A DNA stretch of 7,604 nucleotides from Planctomycetota bacterium (GTDB lineage: Bacteria; Planctomycetota; Planctomycetia; Isosphaerales; Isosphaeraceae). The translations under genes were made by a program, and so were the position numbers. This document shows, in pieces, positions 4,965 through 7,604 of the stretch. Numbering within the stretch: the first letter of the stretch is position 1; each line of letters opens with the position of its first letter. The DNA lies in contig JAJYCH010000181.1 in assembly GCA_021778575.1 (NCBI GenBank), positions 1 to 7,604 on the forward strand. Reading direction: 5' to 3'. The notes beneath the pieces were generated by a model. The model was not told the DNA's origin. It did not search any database and saw nothing but the letters and a program-made list of their open reading frames with translations.

Positions 4965-6848
4965 TCACCTCGACCTGGAAGTCATCTCGTCGTCACCGAT
5001 CGAGGATCGGACGGAGTGAGGAGTTGACCGGACGACCCGAGGAGCTCGACCGGAACGAATCGAGTGATGTCCCGGTCCCCGTGCCAGTTCGGTCGCGCAT
5101 CGTTCAATTTCGTCGATCACGAAATCGGCATCATTCTCAGGACCCAAACGTTGTTCCGACCGAAGCCCGGCGATCTGGCCCTGATATTCCGGCAACGCCT
5201 CGCTGATCTGTGCGACAACTCGGGTCGATCCAACGACGAGCCGGCTCGTCGTTACGAATAACTGGCGAAGTTGTTCGAGGATGCCGGCCACCGATTTCTC
5301 GGTGGATTGTAAGTCGAGGTTGGTGAAGATCGAGTCGTCACTCAACACGACCAGCCCTGGCCGGACTCTCAGACGGGCGAGCCTGAGATCGATCTGGTCG
5401 AGCGAATTGATTCGATAGATCACCGCATGATAGCGCAGGATCGCGTCATTCCGATCGAACTGGCGGACGACAAATCCGCCAAAATCGGTCGAAATCCCAT
5501 CGGCCAGCACGGATTCCTCGGGATCGAAGTACAGATCTACGTTGTATGACTTCATCCAGGCTTCACGAATGTCTCGGTCCGCTTCGATCGCCTTCGTTGA
5601 AGAACGAACTGGTTCGGGGAAAACCGCGATGCGTGGTCGAGCAACGTGCGCCCGGTCGAATCGGTGGCGAGAGCCCGCCCTCGTGGGTTCATCCGGTTCA
5701 AGGGCGCTCAGAACGGACTGAACCACGGGATTCCAGCCAAATTGCTTGGCTCGATGAACGGAACGATCGCGAAGCGTGTAATCCAGTTCGGCTTCGTTCA
5801 GCAACCGAGAGATTTGCTGGGCGATTTCAGCGGGTTGAGTGGGATCAGCAAGTAACCCAGCATCGCCAATGATCTCGGGCTGAGCACCGGAGCGTCCCGC
5901 GACGATGGCCGAGCCGCAAGACATGGCCTCCACCAATGTCAGGCCGCATCCTTCATCAATCGAAGGGGAGATAAACACCGCGGATCGGCGGTAGAGCATC
6001 CGCAGAGTCGATTCCTCGACCTCGCCGATGAAAACCAGTCCCTCGGCGCAGCCTCGTTCATGGAGGTAGGCCACCACCCTCCAGGGATCGCGGACGGGTC
6101 CGGCGATCACCAGTTGATGGCGGCGTCGATGATCGATCGGAAGTCGATGATAGGACGCGATGATCCCATTCAGGTTTGACCGATCCGACCCGCCGACCAG
6201 GTTGGCGAACAAGAACGGCCCCGTGATCCCGATCCGACCAAGTTCCTCGCCCGAGACTCGCGTCAGAGGTTCCGCGGGTCCGTCCCCCGCGCTGACGGGT
6301 TCACTCGCCACGCCGATGGTCGAAACCTGACCGGCCGCAACGCCGAGCCGGCGTCGGCAGTCACTCGCGGTCGACTCGGAGACCGCCAGGATCGCATCGT
6401 GGCGACGGAGTGGCGTCAGGCGGCGGTCGTCTGCCTGGGACGCGTCGAGATCGAGCACGATCGAGGCGACCTTCAAGGAACTCAACGGAGCTTCGGGCGG
6501 AATTCCACCGTAGTTGGACTCGAACGGATCAAGCAGCAGCAACCAATCGAGACCATCGGGATTCTGGTCGATGACTCGTTGAATCGTGGTACGCAGGCGA
6601 TTGGAACCCCCCGGAATCGTGGCCAGCGAAACCCGCTGAGCCGCTCGACTGAGTGGAACCCGGTCAGTGGGAAATCCCTCGTGGGTATACAAGACGAAGC
6701 GATGGTTGGTGTCGCTGGCCAGCAAGTTCGTGACAAGCTGCCGCCCGAAGCGACTTGCGTCTCGACCTCCGGTCGCCAGTGACTGAACGCCCAGCATGTC
6801 GATTCCTATCAGCACAACGTCATCTCCCGTTTCGTTTTGACGAGTCAT
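4965..6848 (-). CDS. GT4-like glycosyltransferase with an added degenerate glycosyltransferase half-domain
   Basis: This 627-residue cytoplasmic protein should transfer a sugar from a nucleotide donor to a growing glycan. Residues 11-385 form a GT-B glycosyltransferase: an N-terminal Rossmann domain opening with VVLIGIDMLGVQS and FVLYTHEG (51-58), then a donor-binding domain with QLVIAGP (245-251), FIGE (273-276) and FISPSIDEGCGLTLVEAM (292-309). The last contains the GT4 E-x7-E motif, Glu299 and Glu307. Two usual GT4 features look altered: VLDLD stands where HD is expected, and SDRSNL where xxRKNL is expected. Residues about 404-585 start anew with RPRIAVFPEP, NVDLYFD, ILRYHAVIYRI and RPGLVVLSDD. 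That matches the pattern of another glycosyltransferase N-terminal domain, but no second donor domain follows; the tail (590-627) is Arg/Ser-rich. The ATG at 6848 is chosen because an earlier in-frame ATG at 7046 would overlap the ABC gene and add 66 residues of Arg/Gly/Pro-rich sequence. No good ribosome binding site is seen at 6848. The gap to the ABC gene is 41 bases. Confidence 0.85.
   Translation of the reverse strand: MTRQNETGDDVVLIGIDMLGVQSLATGGRDASRFGRQLVTNLLASDTNHRFVLYTHEGFPTDRVPLSRAAQRVSLATIPGGSNRLRTTIQRVIDQNPDGLDWLLLLDPFESNYGGIPPEAPLSSLKVASIVLDLDASQADDRRLTPLRRHDAILAVSESTASDCRRRLGVAAGQVSTIGVASEPVSAGDGPAEPLTRVSGEELGRIGITGPFLFANLVGGSDRSNLNGIIASYHRLPIDHRRRHQLVIAGPVRDPWRVVAYLHERGCAEGLVFIGEVEESTLRMLYRRSAVFISPSIDEGCGLTLVEAMSCGSAIVAGRSGAQPEIIGDAGLLADPTQPAEIAQQISRLLNEAELDYTLRDRSVHRAKQFGWNPVVQSVLSALEPDEPTRAGSRHRFDRAHVARPRIAVFPEPVRSSTKAIEADRDIREAWMKSYNVDLYFDPEESVLADGISTDFGGFVVRQFDRNDAILRYHAVIYRINSLDQIDLRLARLRVRPGLVVLSDDSIFTNLDLQSTEKSVAGILEQLRQLFVTTSRLVVGSTRVVAQISEALPEYQGQIAGLRSEQRLGPENDADFVIDEIERCATELARGPGHHSIRSGRAPRVVRSTPHSVRSSIGDDEMTSRSR
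4966..4971 (-). promoter_or_regulatory. Ribosome binding site overlapping the upstream stop codon
   Basis: On the minus strand GAGGTG spans 4971-4966 and shares bases with the TGA (4967-4965) of the glycosyltransferase gene. It stands seven bases before the ATG at 4958, an arrangement typical of translationally coupled genes. Confidence 0.65.
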
Positions 6849-6889
6849 CCTGGAAATCGACCGATCGGGCGAACCAGAAACCGGGCGGC

Positions 6890-7604
6890 TCAGGCGGATT
6901 GGGCGTATCCGGCAGCCTTCGCGGCGGCTTCGGCGGCCATCTGGGCCTCGATTGCCCGGGCATGGGTCAGATAGCCATGGAGAGCCTCGGTAATCGTGCC
7001 GTCGGCGTGGACTTCCCCCTGGTGCATCCAGATCCCCCGGGTGCACATCTTGTCGAGCGCGGCAAGATCGTGCGAGACGATCACGACCAGGTTCGATCGT
7101 TCGAGAAGTTGATTGATCCGTTCCTTGGCCCGGTCGACGAAAACCACGTCTCCCGCGCCCAGCGATTCGTCGATCAGGAGGATCTCGGGGTCCACTTCCG
7201 TGGCGATCGCGAACGCCAGCCGGGCGTACATGCCACTGGAATAATATTTGAGCGGCAGGTCCGCAAACTCGCGCAGACCAGTGAACTCGTAGATCCCCTC
7301 GACCTTCTTCTTCATCTCACGCGGCTTGATGCCAAGCATGGCACCGTTGAGCAAAATATTGTCATATCCCGATAGTTCCGGATTGAATCCTGCTCCCATC
7401 TCGATCAGCGGGGCGACGGAACCCTGAACGGCGAGCTGTCCGGTCGTCGGCGAGTAGATCCTGGCGAGGAGGCGGAGCAGTGTGCTCTTGCCCGCGCCAT
7501 TGAAGCCGACGATGCCGACTCGTTCCCCCTTGAACATCTTGAGGTTAACGTTGCGCAGCGCCCAGAACTCGTTGGAGACCGGCGGCCCTTCCCGCTTGAG
7601 GATC
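6890..7604 (-). CDS. Polysaccharide ABC exporter ATP-binding protein, Wzt/KpsT/TagH type (5' partial)
   Basis: The frame is open to the right edge of the window, so the N-terminus is missing; 237 residues are visible. An internal ATG at 7537 is not the start, since the codons before it encode EFWALRNVNLKMFKGE, the usual strand leading to Walker A in this family. Visible marks are Walker A GFNGAGKST (33-41), signature YSSGM (121-125), Walker B ILLIDE (141-146) followed by the SLGAGD D-loop region, and the H-loop VSHD (His178). The stretch GAGFNPELSGYDNILLNGAMLG is typical of ATPases that power export of O-antigen, capsule or teichoic acid. The partner permease, often the adjacent upstream gene, would lie outside the window. 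After the H-loop only about 60 residues remain, ending in an Ala-rich helix (AAEAAAKAAG), so the C-terminal glycan-binding domain of Wzt is absent. Its neighbour downstream is the glycosyltransferase, consistent with an assembly and export operon. Confidence 0.93.
   Translation of the reverse strand, partial: ILKREGPPVSNEFWALRNVNLKMFKGERVGIVGFNGAGKSTLLRLLARIYSPTTGQLAVQGSVAPLIEMGAGFNPELSGYDNILLNGAMLGIKPREMKKKVEGIYEFTGLREFADLPLKYYSSGMYARLAFAIATEVDPEILLIDESLGAGDVVFVDRAKERINQLLERSNLVVIVSHDLAALDKMCTRGIWMHQGEVHADGTITEALHGYLTHARAIEAQMAAEAAAKAAGYAQSA

Noticed and set aside
4602..5027. A plus-strand open frame of 141 codons opposite the coiled-coil gene.
   Set aside because: Its translation has no coherent hydrophobic or heptad pattern. 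The minus-strand frame has both a good ribosome binding site and a coherent coiled coil.
6849..7046. An N-terminal extension of 66 residues on the glycosyltransferase, starting at the ATG at 7046.
   Set aside because: It overlaps the ABC ATPase gene by more than 150 bases in another frame, is rich in Arg, Gly, Pro and Asp as out-of-frame GC-rich sequence tends to be, and precedes a normal glycosyltransferase opening at 6848.
6755..7375. A plus-strand open frame of 206 codons opposite the ABC ATPase.
   Set aside because: The minus strand here encodes Walker A, signature, Walker B and H-loop motifs in order, so this is an antisense shadow.

Overview
This is a GC-rich bacterial window (roughly 60 % GC by eye) that is almost entirely coding. 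It holds seven genes in two convergent groups, all of kinds found in cell-envelope or exopolysaccharide loci. No RNA gene, mobile element, CRISPR array or long non-coding stretch was seen. The protein style (membrane-anchored SGNH proteins with a GGQAPSSY block, FkbM methyltransferase with a coiled-coil tail, short gaps with variable Shine-Dalgarno sites) most resembles Planctomycetota, perhaps Isosphaeraceae. That placement is an inference from memory of protein families, not a database result.

Plus-strand group (1-4512): a 5'-truncated SGNH/GDSL-like protein, a second full-length SGNH-like paralogue, an FkbM-type SAM methyltransferase with a C-terminal coiled coil, and a third SGNH-like paralogue. 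Gaps are 28 to 54 bases and no internal promoter is visible, so this is probably one transcript that begins before the window. The two complete SGNH-like proteins have one N-terminal membrane segment followed by an extracytoplasmic domain with a GDS serine and a late Asp-x-x-His. They are close duplicates; the truncated one is more diverged.

Minus-strand group (7604-4539, read leftward): the ATPase of a Wzt/KpsT/TagH-type polysaccharide ABC exporter (5' end outside the window), a 627-residue GT4-like glycosyltransferase carrying a second, degenerate glycosyltransferase-like half-domain, and a 139-residue coiled-coil protein with a basic N-terminus. The last two are tightly coupled.

The groups meet tail to tail. 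A strong GC hairpin (4526-4552) lies between the two stop codons and covers the last codons of the minus-strand gene, so it can serve both transcripts. A reasonable combined model is synthesis (glycosyltransferase), export (ABC ATPase) and modification (FkbM methylation in the cytoplasm, SGNH acyl transfer or hydrolysis outside the membrane) of a surface glycan. The gene kinds support this; the substrate and the exact chemistry are not visible. The most unusual points are the tandem SGNH paralogues without a recognisable block III Asn, the glycosyltransferase whose second unit is only half present, and the two coiled-coil proteins in the opposing groups.
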